This document shows, piece by piece, positions 26,390 to 33,403 of a stretch of 33,403 nucleotides of DNA. Origin of the DNA: Bacilli bacterium (GTDB lineage: Bacteria; Bacillota_I; Bacilli_A; RF39; UBA660); contig SKFZ01000018.1 in assembly GCA_007117695.1 (NCBI GenBank), positions 1-33,403 of the forward strand, given 5' to 3'. Numbering within the stretch: position 1 is the stretch's first letter; each line of letters opens with the position of its first letter. Below the pieces are notes generated by a model. The model was not told the origin of the DNA and searched no databases. It was given only the letters and a program-made list of their open reading frames with translations. Made by a program: the position numbers and the translations under genes.

Positions 26390-26415
26390 CAACAATATGG
26401 TCTTCCATATCATTG
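26390..26415 (-). promoter_or_regulatory. 5'-terminal stem-loop of the TasA-like transcript
   Basis: Arms CAATGATATGG and CCATATTGTTG pair around an AAGA loop (11 pairs, two of them G-U). The stem starts at the predicted first base of the transcript (about 26415) and ends just before the ribosome site. Such 5' stems can protect mRNA from decay. Confidence 0.55.
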
Positions 26416-26420
26416 ACTTA

Positions 26421-26449
26421 ATGATATCATACTGATTTTTTTTTTACAA
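26421..26449 (-). promoter_or_regulatory. Promoter of the 328-aa TasA-like gene, with an A10 run in the spacer
   Basis: -35 TTGTAA (26444-26449), 17-base spacer, -10 TATCAT (26421-26426) with TGA extension. Ten As on the minus strand (26436-26445) lie mostly between -35 and -10. Confidence 0.65.
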
Positions 26450-26494
26450 TATTTTTTTTACCATGTTTACACATTAATACAATTTTTTTTAATC

Positions 26495-26533
26495 TAGAAA
26501 GGCTTTCTAAGACACAAAAAAATGGTTTTGTGT
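26495..26533. other. Two inverted repeats upstream of the TasA-like promoter
   Basis: TAGAAAG-G-CTTTCTA (26495-26509) is a 7-bp-arm palindrome about 45 bases upstream of the -35, possibly an operator. ACACAAAA...TTTTGTGT (26512-26533) follows the stop of 26539-27801 and may act as its terminator, but it lacks a T-tail on the minus strand. Confidence 0.4.
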
Positions 26534-26538
26534 AAAAA

Positions 26539-27801
26539 TTACCACCCTAACCATTTTTCGCCTAAATAATTTTCTACTATTTTCCGTTCACCTTCCAAAA
26601 GTGATGTTTCATATATGATTATTTCAGCAATATCACCGACCCAGTTTCTAGCAGTTGTGTCAGCTTGTCTACCTATTCCAACAGAAGAATCTTGAGTAGC
26701 TAAACTACTATAATTAACACTTGATGCTTGTTCTATTCCATCAACAAACATATTCATAGTACTACCATCACCACTTACCGTTATCATAGTTGGTTCTGTC
26801 GAAGCATCTGAATCACTTTCAACCGTGCTAGTGCCCATGCTGCTTTGTCTAAACGCCCATTTATTATCCCATTGGACTAACCACCAATTTCTATTAGTGT
26901 GGCCACTTTCCTTGGAAGTTATAGTTCTAATGCTGCCAGTCCCAGTCGTTCTAGACTCTAAGTTTACTACTGCAAAAATGGTTATTTCGGGGTTAATTCT
27001 AAGTGAATCATCATCCAAAATAGACAAATCACTACCTCCATCATAGCGAACTACTGGAAGTCCGTTCATCTGGTTTGTTCGATAAACGGGTCTTTCACTT
27101 GGTGTGGACTGCATTGCATCATTACCTTTACCTGATAAATCACTCCATATTGAAACATAGTCTTGATCAGACAATCCAGAAATCGATGAAGCATCTAAGT
27201 GGAGAACTCTACCTTCTGTAACAGTTAATTTTGAATCCATAACTTGTCTTGAATCAATAGTTATCTCAATACTTTCAATCATATTTTGATAACTGTATGA
27301 TATATATTCTAAAGGAAAATATATTACTAATGTATATTCATTTGTTTCATCATAAAAATAATTAAAATATTCAGTAGGCGTTTCAAACATTCTAAAATAA
27401 GTCCCATGTTCATCTTGTTCCACTACTTCTGTTGCGATCGGGGTTGCTTCAGGCGACTCGTAATCTTCATTCATATAAAGTTCATAAACTAATGGCAAAT
27501 TAGTTGTAGACTTGATTGTTAAATCATACTCCATCACAGTCTCCAGCTTTCTTTCGCCATCATTATTAGAAATCGAGAAATTAAAAACATATGGTGAATT
27601 TGATGGAACTAAATCATGAAGTCTAACGTTATCATGTGTATAACTAGTATCTAAAACATAGTATGCAACAGGAGATTGAACTTCTGATGCAGTGAAAGTC
27701 TCATATCTTGAGTATGTGTATGGAAACATGAAAAGTAGTATTAACAACGAAATAAACAATAGAAAAACTTTGAAAAAGCTAACTTTTATACTAGCGGTCA
27801 A
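26539..27801 (-). CDS. Surface protein: TasA-like N-terminal domain plus LamG-like C-terminal domain
   Basis: A 420-aa exported protein. Hydrophobic signal segment (about residues 8-26), then PYTYSRYETFTASEV, the SipW-type motif. Residues ~25-190 form a TasA-like beta domain (SPYVFNFSISNNDGER, YTLVIYFPLEY). Residues ~200-420 form a LamG-like domain: RVLHLDASSISGLSDQD, WSDLSGKGNDAMQS, NGLPVVRYDG, ITIFAVV, MNMFVDG, VGIGRQAD, WVGDIAEIIIYE and the ending VENYLGEKWLGW. I chose TTG 27801, which has GTGGTGAT upstream like many genes here; TTG 27822 is another option. It overlaps the SipW-like gene by 11 bases and is the last gene of operon A. Confidence 0.83.
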   Translation of the reverse strand: MTASIKVSFFKVFLLFISLLILLFMFPYTYSRYETFTASEVQSPVAYYVLDTSYTHDNVRLHDLVPSNSPYVFNFSISNNDGERKLETVMEYDLTIKSTTNLPLVYELYMNEDYESPEATPIATEVVEQDEHGTYFRMFETPTEYFNYFYDETNEYTLVIYFPLEYISYSYQNMIESIEITIDSRQVMDSKLTVTEGRVLHLDASSISGLSDQDYVSIWSDLSGKGNDAMQSTPSERPVYRTNQMNGLPVVRYDGGSDLSILDDDSLRINPEITIFAVVNLESRTTGTGSIRTITSKESGHTNRNWWLVQWDNKWAFRQSSMGTSTVESDSDASTEPTMITVSGDGSTMNMFVDGIEQASSVNYSSLATQDSSVGIGRQADTTARNWVGDIAEIIIYETSLLEGERKIVENYLGEKWLGW

Positions 27802-28378
27802 GATTATCACCACATTCCTCAATTAAGTTTTCTCTAGAAATTCTAAAATCTTTGCATTTTTTATTAAATTTAACATGCGCTATATTTTCAGGGTTTTTAG
27901 CAAGCAAAAGGTTCAAAATCCCCACAGTTACTACAATTGAAATCAATACCGGCGGGGACATTAAAACTTGTCTCCAAACACCTAATCCAGATGCTACAAA
28001 AACTACTTTTCCCACTACGTTTTCTTTTTCTATTGGTACATCTTTAGAGTTATTTGCGTCACCACGAGTTATATATTGGTCTCTTGACTCCTCAACAACT
28101 CTATGTGTTACAAATGCCTCTTCAGATTTATACGTAATAACATCATCTATTTTTATATCCGAGTCTATTTTGACAAAAATTATATCTTTTTTTTCTATTG
28201 TAGGGGCCATACTGTTACTAACTACCTCAAATACAGAATAACCAAATAAATTTACATAATCCTTATTTTGAACTCTAAGTTGAAAAAAATTGTATGCAAC
28301 TAAAAAAAAAGTTATCGTAATAATAACAATAAGAAAAATTTCTAAGAACAAAAGACTTTTATTTAAGACTTTCTTCAT
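27791..28378 (-). CDS. SipW-like signal peptidase I (S26B), catalytically intact
   Basis: A 195-aa membrane endopeptidase. TM segment about residues 9-33, catalytic Ser56 in SNSMAPTIEKKD, His92 in VTHRVVEE and Asp107 in TRGDANNSKD, so all S26B (SipW/Sec11) residues are present. A second hydrophobic segment lies at about 140-160 and a basic/acidic cytosolic tail of ~35 residues follows. Expected to process the TasA-like precursor encoded just upstream (28402-28977) and perhaps the others. ATG 28378 is chosen with GAGGT upstream; TTG 28387 lies in frame without a ribosome site. Operon A. Confidence 0.92.
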   Translation of the reverse strand: MKKVLNKSLLFLEIFLIVIITITFFLVAYNFFQLRVQNKDYVNLFGYSVFEVVSNSMAPTIEKKDIIFVKIDSDIKIDDVITYKSEEAFVTHRVVEESRDQYITRGDANNSKDVPIEKENVVGKVVFVASGLGVWRQVLMSPPVLISIVVTVGILNLLLAKNPENIAHVKFNKKCKDFRISRENLIEECGDNLDR

Positions 28379-28401
28379 TATTACCAACCTCTTTTTATTC
28401 T

Positions 28402-28977
28402 TTAATCAACAAGTTGCGACACTCTAACGCTAACAGGAATATTAATTTCAGGTTCATTTTCTAAAATATACTCCGAATCAATATCATTATTAGCTTCATC
28501 ATGAATCCAAACTAAATTTACCCTGATCGTTTCAAATTTATCATCAAGTACATCTTCAACAGATATATCACCTAAAAAAGTATAATCTTCTATCTCTGCT
28601 AAATTTTGGTCATCACTATTAACAACTGATTCCAATTGAATCATATCATTAGTAATATCACCAAAATCAAAAAACAGCTCATATTCTATACCTACTTGAG
28701 TGCCGGCTGGATTAATGATAATCTCAAAGTAGCCTGCAAGGCCGGGAGCAGCCCTCCCTGGTAAAACATTATGGTCTTCTTCCCAATTAATATTATCAAT
28801 AACAAAATTTTCTTCACCGTTTGATACGTCTGTTCCATTTATCATAATTTGCCAGTCTGCAAGTTCCATTTCTACAGGAACTTCAACATCCGTTTCAAAA
28901 ACTGCATATGTCCCCACAATATACATAAATAAAACGACCAAAACAAAAAAAGCAAAAAAAGGTGTAGACCTATTCAT
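28402..28977 (-). CDS. TasA-like SipW-type exported protein
   Basis: A 191-aa protein. Hydrophobic segment (about 6-22) ending in VGTYAVFETDVEVPV, the SipW-type motif. The mature part has ADWQIMINGTDVSNG, LPGRAAPGLAGYFEIIINPAG, RVNLVWIHDEAN and ends VRVSQLVD, and is a paralogue of the plus-strand 196-aa protein. Probable fibre subunit or minor/nucleating component. Ten bases after the non-catalytic SipW homologue and 23 before the active SipW, so peptidase and substrate are co-expressed. The ribosome site before ATG 28977 is weak (TAGG), which suggests coupling. Confidence 0.85.
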   Translation of the reverse strand: MNRSTPFFAFFVLVVLFMYIVGTYAVFETDVEVPVEMELADWQIMINGTDVSNGEENFVIDNINWEEDHNVLPGRAAPGLAGYFEIIINPAGTQVGIEYELFFDFGDITNDMIQLESVVNSDDQNLAEIEDYTFLGDISVEDVLDDKFETIRVNLVWIHDEANNDIDSEYILENEPEINIPVSVRVSQLVD

Positions 28978-28987
28978 TGTTTAAAAC

Positions 28988-29494
28988 CTACGCTTCTTTT
29001 TTTAATTCTTTAATCAATAAGTAAATTTGATAAACTAGTAACATCAAAACAGGAAATATAATTAGAAATAAAAATCCCCATCTCGAGCTCATAAAGCTTA
29101 CCACACTTCCCATATTAGACATTGCAATCGCAGTATCATTTTTCCCAATAACATATTGGCTGGAAATCGAATGATTATTATTTAATGTATAAGTTGCTTC
29201 AGTTTCAGTAATTTCTTCAGCTTTATTAACCTTACCATAACTAACAATCTCTTCTTCGGAACTTGTGTTATAAAAGAAAATCTCATCGCCAACTTCTATT
29301 TCAGAATTTGGATTTCTCTCTACTATTACTAAGTCTCCTTTTTCATGTTCCGCAATTTTTTCGTCAATAATTAAAAATGAGTACTTACCAATTTGTGAAA
29401 CACTATAATTATTTAGGTTAAACAAATATACAGTAAGCGATAGTGCCACTAAAATAAATAGTGAAACTAATGTTGTAAAAACTATTTTTTTCAT
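28988..29494 (-). CDS. SipW-like peptidase homologue lacking Ser and His
   Basis: A 168-aa membrane protein with hydrophobic segments at about 5-26 and 135-158 and an outside part in the S26B layout: KGDLVIVERN, EVGDEIFFYN, TYTLNNNHS, YVIGKND. Where active relatives have TGSMEP, this has IIDEKIAEHEKGD, so the Ser is replaced (Lys46 by alignment). Where they have THRV, this has SYGKV, so the His is lost too. It cannot be a Ser-His peptidase of the known kind. First gene of operon A, next to a TasA-like substrate and an intact SipW. I infer a chaperone, anchor or regulatory partner. ATG 29494 is chosen: AGGTGAT is eight bases upstream. Confidence 0.72.
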   Translation of the reverse strand: MKKIVFTTLVSLFILVALSLTVYLFNLNNYSVSQIGKYSFLIIDEKIAEHEKGDLVIVERNPNSEIEVGDEIFFYNTSSEEEIVSYGKVNKAEEITETEATYTLNNNHSISSQYVIGKNDTAIAMSNMGSVVSFMSSRWGFLFLIIFPVLMLLVYQIYLLIKELKKEA

Positions 29495-29514
29495 ATCCTT
29501 TATCACCTAAAATT

Positions 29515-29543
29515 ATTATATCATTTTGTTTTGAGGTATGCAA
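29515..29543 (-). promoter_or_regulatory. Promoter of operon A
   Basis: -35 TTGCAT (29538-29543), 17-base spacer, -10 TATAAT (29515-29520) with TGA extension. Closest to consensus in the locus. Confidence 0.85.
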
Positions 29544-29548
29544 CGATT

Positions 29549-30406
29549 TTATTTATTTTGCAAGCAAAACAAGCCTATCAATGGCAAAATCGCCAAAAAT
29601 AAATTACGAATTATTAAAAACGAGTAATTACTAGTTAAATTCCAAAAATTTAGAAGTGAGAAGTAAAATATAATGGAATCATCACGCAATAACGAACTAA
29701 CTAAAATACCTAGAAACAGTTCGAAAAATATAACTAAAGTAAAATATATACAAACAAAACTTAGTAATTCTAAATTGAATTTTTTTGTTTTAATAAATAT
29801 AATTTCGGCTATACCTAAAATAAACAAACTAAATAAAAATCCATTTAAAACAAAAAACATCAATATTTTAAATGTCGAAAACAAATGGCTTTGATTTGAA
29901 ATAAAATTTAAATACCAAGTTGTATTTAAGACTTGATCATTTACAAAACCACCAGAATAAATATATGAAGCAACAAACAAAGAAATAACATATATTGGTG
30001 CTAACAAGCTATACTTATATGATCTTTTTAAAAAATCTTTTATGCACACTTCTTTTCTTTTTAATTTTTTTATTTTGTGATCTGTTAACATTGCAAAAAC
30101 CAAAACGAACGGAGTTAAAAAGACAAAATAATTGCCACAGGGCTTAATTGCATCTAAAAAAACATATCTAACATCATACTTATTTATTTGTCCTTCTTCT
30201 AAAACCCTATCACACAATTCATCATATTCTGTATTATTTAAATATTCACCTTCACACTTTTCTATATATTCACCTTGAATTTTTGAATATTCATTGTAAA
30301 ATCGTACATGACGAGTTAAATTATATGTGCCTAATATAACAAAATATACTATCGCAATTATTAGACCTATATTTTTTGTCACCTTTTTTACTTTTTTGTT
30401 TTGCAT
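29549..30406 (-). CDS. Multipass membrane protein of unknown function
   Basis: I do not recognise this 285-aa protein. About six hydrophobic segments: near residues 13-30, 88-105, 130-150, 178-205, 215-240 and 262-282. Between the first two lies a hydrophilic, probably outside loop of ~55 residues with Cys (EKCEGEY, ELCDRV, KPCGNY). The architecture recalls ABC-2-type permease subunits, but no ATPase is nearby and no motif confirms it. ATG 30406 is chosen because GAGGTG lies before it; the ATG at 30418 is inside that ribosome site. It follows the VTT protein by 12 bases, so the two are likely co-transcribed, and it borders operon A. Confidence 0.7.
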   Translation of the reverse strand: MQNKKVKKVTKNIGLIIAIVYFVILGTYNLTRHVRFYNEYSKIQGEYIEKCEGEYLNNTEYDELCDRVLEEGQINKYDVRYVFLDAIKPCGNYFVFLTPFVLVFAMLTDHKIKKLKRKEVCIKDFLKRSYKYSLLAPIYVISLFVASYIYSGGFVNDQVLNTTWYLNFISNQSHLFSTFKILMFFVLNGFLFSLFILGIAEIIFIKTKKFNLELLSFVCIYFTLVIFFELFLGILVSSLLRDDSIIFYFSLLNFWNLTSNYSFLIIRNLFLAILPLIGLFCLQNK

Positions 30407-30418
30407 AAAACACCTCAT

Positions 30419-31090
30419 CTATTTGTTAAATTTAATACCTTTTTTATTTGCATATATTTTAGGAACCTGTGATAAGAAGAACAATATTAACCCAGAAAAT
30501 AAAAGTATCCAAAACAATTTAAGAGTTACCCCACTGCTTGCTATTTCTGATGCCATGTATGCATACATTATACACATAGGTATCATTGTAAGTGATGAAA
30601 TAACAAAATAGTCTTTAAACTTTATGTTTGTTATTCCATAAGCATAGTTTTGAGCATTGTATGGAAACGCTGGTACTAATCTTGTGAAAATTAAATAATC
30701 TTTCCCATTTTTAGCAACCCCTTCTTCAATCTTTTTAAAAGCTTCCTTGTCCTTGAAAATTTTAACAATCAGATCTCTAGCTATATATCTTGATGTTAAA
30801 AAAGCAAGTGATGACCCTAAAACGGCACCTATCCAAGCAATAAAAGCCCCTAAAAAGGGACCAAATACAATTCCACTAGTGATCGTCACTATAAATGCCG
30901 GCACCATCAATACTGAAGATATCATATAAGCAACTATATATATGGCATAACCTAAGTTTCCATAGCTTAGCAATAAATCTCTAAACCTATCTAAGTCATA
31001 TAAAATATCTAACACACCAAATTGCCTTAGCAATAATGCTGTCATCAATAATAGAAAAAACAGACCAATCTTAAATACATATTTTTTCAT
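30419..31090 (-). CDS. VTT/SNARE-associated (TVP38/TMEM64, DedA-related) membrane protein
   Basis: A 223-aa polytopic membrane protein. The central region with FIVTITSGIVFGPFLGAFI followed by WIGAVLGSSLAFLTSRYIARD has the G-x-x-x-G-P and FxxxRY-type features of the VTT (PF09335) family, and RLVPAFPYNAQNYAYG matches the conserved second half. Members are linked to lipid scrambling or membrane homeostasis; the substrate here is unknown. ATG 31090 has GGTGAT upstream; an in-frame ATG at 31102 overlaps that site. Promoter at 31114-31122. Confidence 0.9.
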   Translation of the reverse strand: MKKYVFKIGLFFLLLMTALLLRQFGVLDILYDLDRFRDLLLSYGNLGYAIYIVAYMISSVLMVPAFIVTITSGIVFGPFLGAFIAWIGAVLGSSLAFLTSRYIARDLIVKIFKDKEAFKKIEEGVAKNGKDYLIFTRLVPAFPYNAQNYAYGITNIKFKDYFVISSLTMIPMCIMYAYMASEIASSGVTLKLFWILLFSGLILFFLSQVPKIYANKKGIKFNK

Positions 31091-31113
31091 AATTATCACC
31101 ATTTCTAAATAAA

Positions 31114-31122
31114 ATTATAACA
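31114..31122 (-). promoter_or_regulatory. Extended -10 promoter before the VTT gene
   Basis: TGTTATAAT on the minus strand (TATAAT at 31114-31119), just after the stop of the FAD gene; no strong -35. Confidence 0.6.
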
Positions 31123-31133
31123 TAGTGCCCCGC

Positions 31134-32525
31134 TTACTCACCAATTTTCTTAGCAAAATACATACCATTCATACTAGCTTGCATTAACCCTCTAGTAACT
31201 CCAGCACCATCACCTAATGCATATAAGTTTTTTACATTAGTTTCAAAATTATCATTTAACTTTATTTTGTTTGAGTAAAATTTTACTTCAACACCATATA
31301 ATAATGTCCCATCTGATGCAAACCCTGGCATAAGTTTATCCAATGATTCTATCATTTCTTTTATAGCAAGCATAATTCTGTAAGGGAGCACTAAACTTAA
31401 GTCTCCCGGAACTGCATCTTTTAATGTCGGCTCAGTTATGTTTCTCTCTAACCTTTTTTGAGTAGTTCTTCTACCTCTCTTAAAGTCTCCAAAAGTTTGT
31501 ACTAAAACTTTACCGCCGGCTAGCATATTAGCAAGCCTTGCAACATGAACACCATAATCTATCGGCGTTTTAAATGGCTCGGTAAAGTTTTTTGAAACAA
31601 GTAACGCTAAGTTGGTGTTATTAGTTTTATACTTTTCCTCTTTGTAACTATGGCCATTGGCGAGCGCTAAATTACCCTCATAACGTTCTTCTGAAACCTC
31701 ACCTCTTGGGTTCCAGCAAAAAGTTCTAACTTTATCATCAAATGTTTTAGTATAGTGAACTAGTTTACTCTCGTAACTTATATCGTCTATCTTCTTAGTA
31801 ATAGCACTATCACACTCTACTCTTACACCTATATCAATTACTCCAGGTTCAGTATTAACATTGTGTCTATCACACATTTCGTTTAACCACGCACAACCTT
31901 CTCTACCGACACTAGCAACAATTTTGTCTCCATAATATTTAGAATCCTTACATTCTACTCCTAAAGCTTCACCATTTTCAACGATAAAATCTTTAACAGG
32001 AGATTCAAATTTTATCTCAACACCTAAATTTTCAAGTTCTTCTTGAATCTTACTATATATTTCAAAAGCTTTTTCGGTACCCAAATGTCTAACACCAGTT
32101 TCTATTAATTTTAAGTTACACTTAATTGCTTTTTCTTTAATTTCTGCTATTTCAGCATCACTAGAATTACCATAAACTTTTTCATCAGCACCAAATTTTA
32201 AATAAATATCATCGGTTTCTTTAAGCGTTTTAACATAATTTTTCTTACCGATGTAGTTAATTAAGTTGCCTCCAACTTCACCGTGATCATTTAAACTTAA
32301 TTTCCCATCAGAAAATGCACCAGCTCCAGAAAAACCAGTAGTAATGTTACACGGGTAGCAATCAACACAACTATATGTCTTTCTCTTAGGACAAACTCTT
32401 TTTTTAATAGACTTTCCTTTTTCTAAAATTAATATGTTTAATTTTGAATTATTTTTCTTAAGTTCATAGGCTGCAAAAATCCCCGATGGACCTGCTCCAA
32501 CAATAATAAAGTCATACTTTTTCAT
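31134..32525 (-). CDS. FAD-dependent oxidoreductase, COG2509-type
   Basis: A 463-aa soluble flavoprotein. The N-terminal Rossmann motif is FIIVGAGPSGIFAAYEL, followed by LILEKG. A Cys cluster (RVCPKRKTYSCVDCYPCN, about residues 43-60) precedes GFSGAGAFSDGKLSL, a conserved block of uncharacterised FAD-dependent dehydrogenases (COG2509). The C-terminus has LYALGDGAGVTRGLMQA, the usual FAD-contact block. Substrate unknown; the Cys cluster may bind metal or be redox-active. ATG 32525 is chosen with GAGGAG upstream; an in-frame ATG at 32546 precedes it. Confidence 0.88.
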   Translation of the reverse strand: MKKYDFIIVGAGPSGIFAAYELKKNNSKLNILILEKGKSIKKRVCPKRKTYSCVDCYPCNITTGFSGAGAFSDGKLSLNDHGEVGGNLINYIGKKNYVKTLKETDDIYLKFGADEKVYGNSSDAEIAEIKEKAIKCNLKLIETGVRHLGTEKAFEIYSKIQEELENLGVEIKFESPVKDFIVENGEALGVECKDSKYYGDKIVASVGREGCAWLNEMCDRHNVNTEPGVIDIGVRVECDSAITKKIDDISYESKLVHYTKTFDDKVRTFCWNPRGEVSEERYEGNLALANGHSYKEEKYKTNNTNLALLVSKNFTEPFKTPIDYGVHVARLANMLAGGKVLVQTFGDFKRGRRTTQKRLERNITEPTLKDAVPGDLSLVLPYRIMLAIKEMIESLDKLMPGFASDGTLLYGVEVKFYSNKIKLNDNFETNVKNLYALGDGAGVTRGLMQASMNGMYFAKKIGE

Positions 32526-32557
32526 AATACTCTCCTCACATAGCATTTGTTAACTTT

Positions 32558-32566
32558 ATTATACCA
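32558..32566 (-). promoter_or_regulatory. Extended -10 promoter of the FAD gene
   Basis: TGGTATAAT on the minus strand (TATAAT at 32558-32563); the -35 is poor. Confidence 0.55.
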
Positions 32567-32615
32567 TTAATTAGTTCTTTTAAAAGAAAAAAGCACCTAA
32601 ACGCATTGATTTAAA

Positions 32616-33403
32616 TCATTTCAAATTATCTTTTAAAAAGTTATATGCAATATTTTTTTCATTTTCATCAAACTTGTGATCTCCATCAAATTTTATCGAC
32701 TTAAAGTTCGGATTCATTTTGTTTTTTTCCTCTATCCCTTTAATCCCCTCTAAAGGGAAGTGATGACCATCACCTAACCCACTAAGCAACAGTATTGGCT
32801 TTGGTGCTATTTGCGCAATAATATCATCCATATCACATATTTGACCTAAACTAGGTACATAGGCTGCAAAATTATGTAATATTTCATTTTCAAATATACT
32901 CTTATAAAGGCCTACGCCACAAGATGAAACACAAGCTTTTATTCTATTGTCATACCAAGTTATCCAAACGCTTTCTTGTCCACCCATTGAATGCCCTAAA
33001 ACACCTATATTTTCATTGACGTAATTTAAACTTTCTAAAACATCAACCGCTACATTTAAATCGTGCATATACTTTGCTTTTAATGAACTTCCATATTGAA
33101 CACATTCGCAAAACTTCAATCTTTCATAAGCTTTATAATCTTCTCTAGTTTCATTAAAATTTTTAGAAGATCTACTTTCAAAGCATAATAGGTCGGGTGC
33201 AAGAACAACAAATCCCATCTTAACTAAATCTACACCATAAGAAAGCATTACATCACCTTTCAAACCTACAACTTCAGATTTACCTATATCCCACTTTCCG
33301 CCGTGTTGGTGTATTGCTAGTATCGCTGGTGCTTTGCTATTAATTTTTTTAGGAATCAGCAAGTAGCTAGCTACTCTTTCATTTTTCTCAACATTATATT
33401 CTA
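32616..33403 (-). CDS. Alpha/beta hydrolase, dienelactone-hydrolase-like (5' end outside the window)
   Basis: Serine hydrolase, probably an esterase. The reading frame stays open to the window edge: before the TTG at 33362 the codons give EYNVEKNERVASYLLIPKK, the usual start of the fold, so the true start lies beyond 33403. Visible: AILAIHQHGGKWDIGKSE (oxyanion region), VLGHSMGGQESVW (nucleophile Ser), ILLLSGLGDGHHFP (acid region) and FDGDHKF (catalytic His). No signal is visible, but the N-terminus is missing. Substrate unknown. Stop TGA at 32616. Confidence 0.85.
   Translation of the reverse strand, partial: EYNVEKNERVASYLLIPKKINSKAPAILAIHQHGGKWDIGKSEVVGLKGDVMLSYGVDLVKMGFVVLAPDLLCFESRSSKNFNETREDYKAYERLKFCECVQYGSSLKAKYMHDLNVAVDVLESLNYVNENIGVLGHSMGGQESVWITWYDNRIKACVSSCGVGLYKSIFENEILHNFAAYVPSLGQICDMDDIIAQIAPKPILLLSGLGDGHHFPLEGIKGIEEKNKMNPNFKSIKFDGDHKFDENEKNIAYNFLKDNLK

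Noticed and set aside
7224-29506. Sortase-anchored surface proteins
   Set aside because: No LPXTG-like motif followed by a hydrophobic segment and basic tail is seen at any C-terminus, and there is no sortase gene in the window.

Overview
The window is AT-rich, gene-dense DNA that looks like a low-GC Gram-positive (Bacilli or Mollicutes-related) chromosome. TGA ends genes normally (24769, 32616) and Trp is TGG, so genetic code 11 fits and the Mycoplasma code does not. A gut-type uncultured Bacilli lineage is my guess; no marker here fixes the taxon.

Edges. On the left are glmS (+), an LtaS-type lipoteichoic acid synthase (-) and a T-box-controlled prolyl-tRNA synthetase (-). On the right, all on the minus strand, are a multipass membrane protein, a VTT/DedA-type membrane protein, a COG2509-type FAD protein and an alpha/beta hydrolase cut by the window edge. 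These look like ordinary core or near-core genes.

The centre (about 5.5-29.5 kb) is one large cell-surface system. It holds six TasA/camelysin-like SipW-type exported proteins (28402-28977, 25389-26375, 18078-18680, 17491-18081 on +, 16570-17280, 15582-16580). It also holds two SipW-like S26B signal peptidases with Ser and His intact (27791-28378, 18689-19228) and two paralogues of these that lack the Ser (28988-29494, 24769-25281). Two proteins join a TasA-like N-terminal part to a LamG-like C-terminal domain (26539-27801, 23160-24776). A 2781-residue protein carries about 33 YGGGN-type beta-solenoid rungs, with a FISUMP domain set between two rungs (7224-15569). Inside the system, operon 22929-18078 also encodes a membrane-anchored McrB-like AAA+ ATPase, a DUF2357/McrC-like protein and an unknown protein. 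Two cytosolic proteins (44 and 516 aa) close the giant-protein operon.

Transcription units inferred from promoters and terminators: A 29494-26539; B 26375-25389 (single gene, 5' hairpin); C 25281-23160; D 22929-18078; E 17491-18081 on the plus strand; F 17280-5536. Promoters A, C and D share a TTGCA -35 and an ATGATATAmT extended -10; B is close to them. Promoters B and C have A-runs between -35 and -10, which makes length-based switching possible.

Working model (inference): SipW peptidases process TasA-like subunits into surface fibres. The LamG and giant FISUMP/solenoid proteins act as tips or adhesins. The catalytically dead SipW paralogues act as dedicated chaperones or anchors. The membrane AAA+ complex may power or control assembly. 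I do not know of a described system with this combination.
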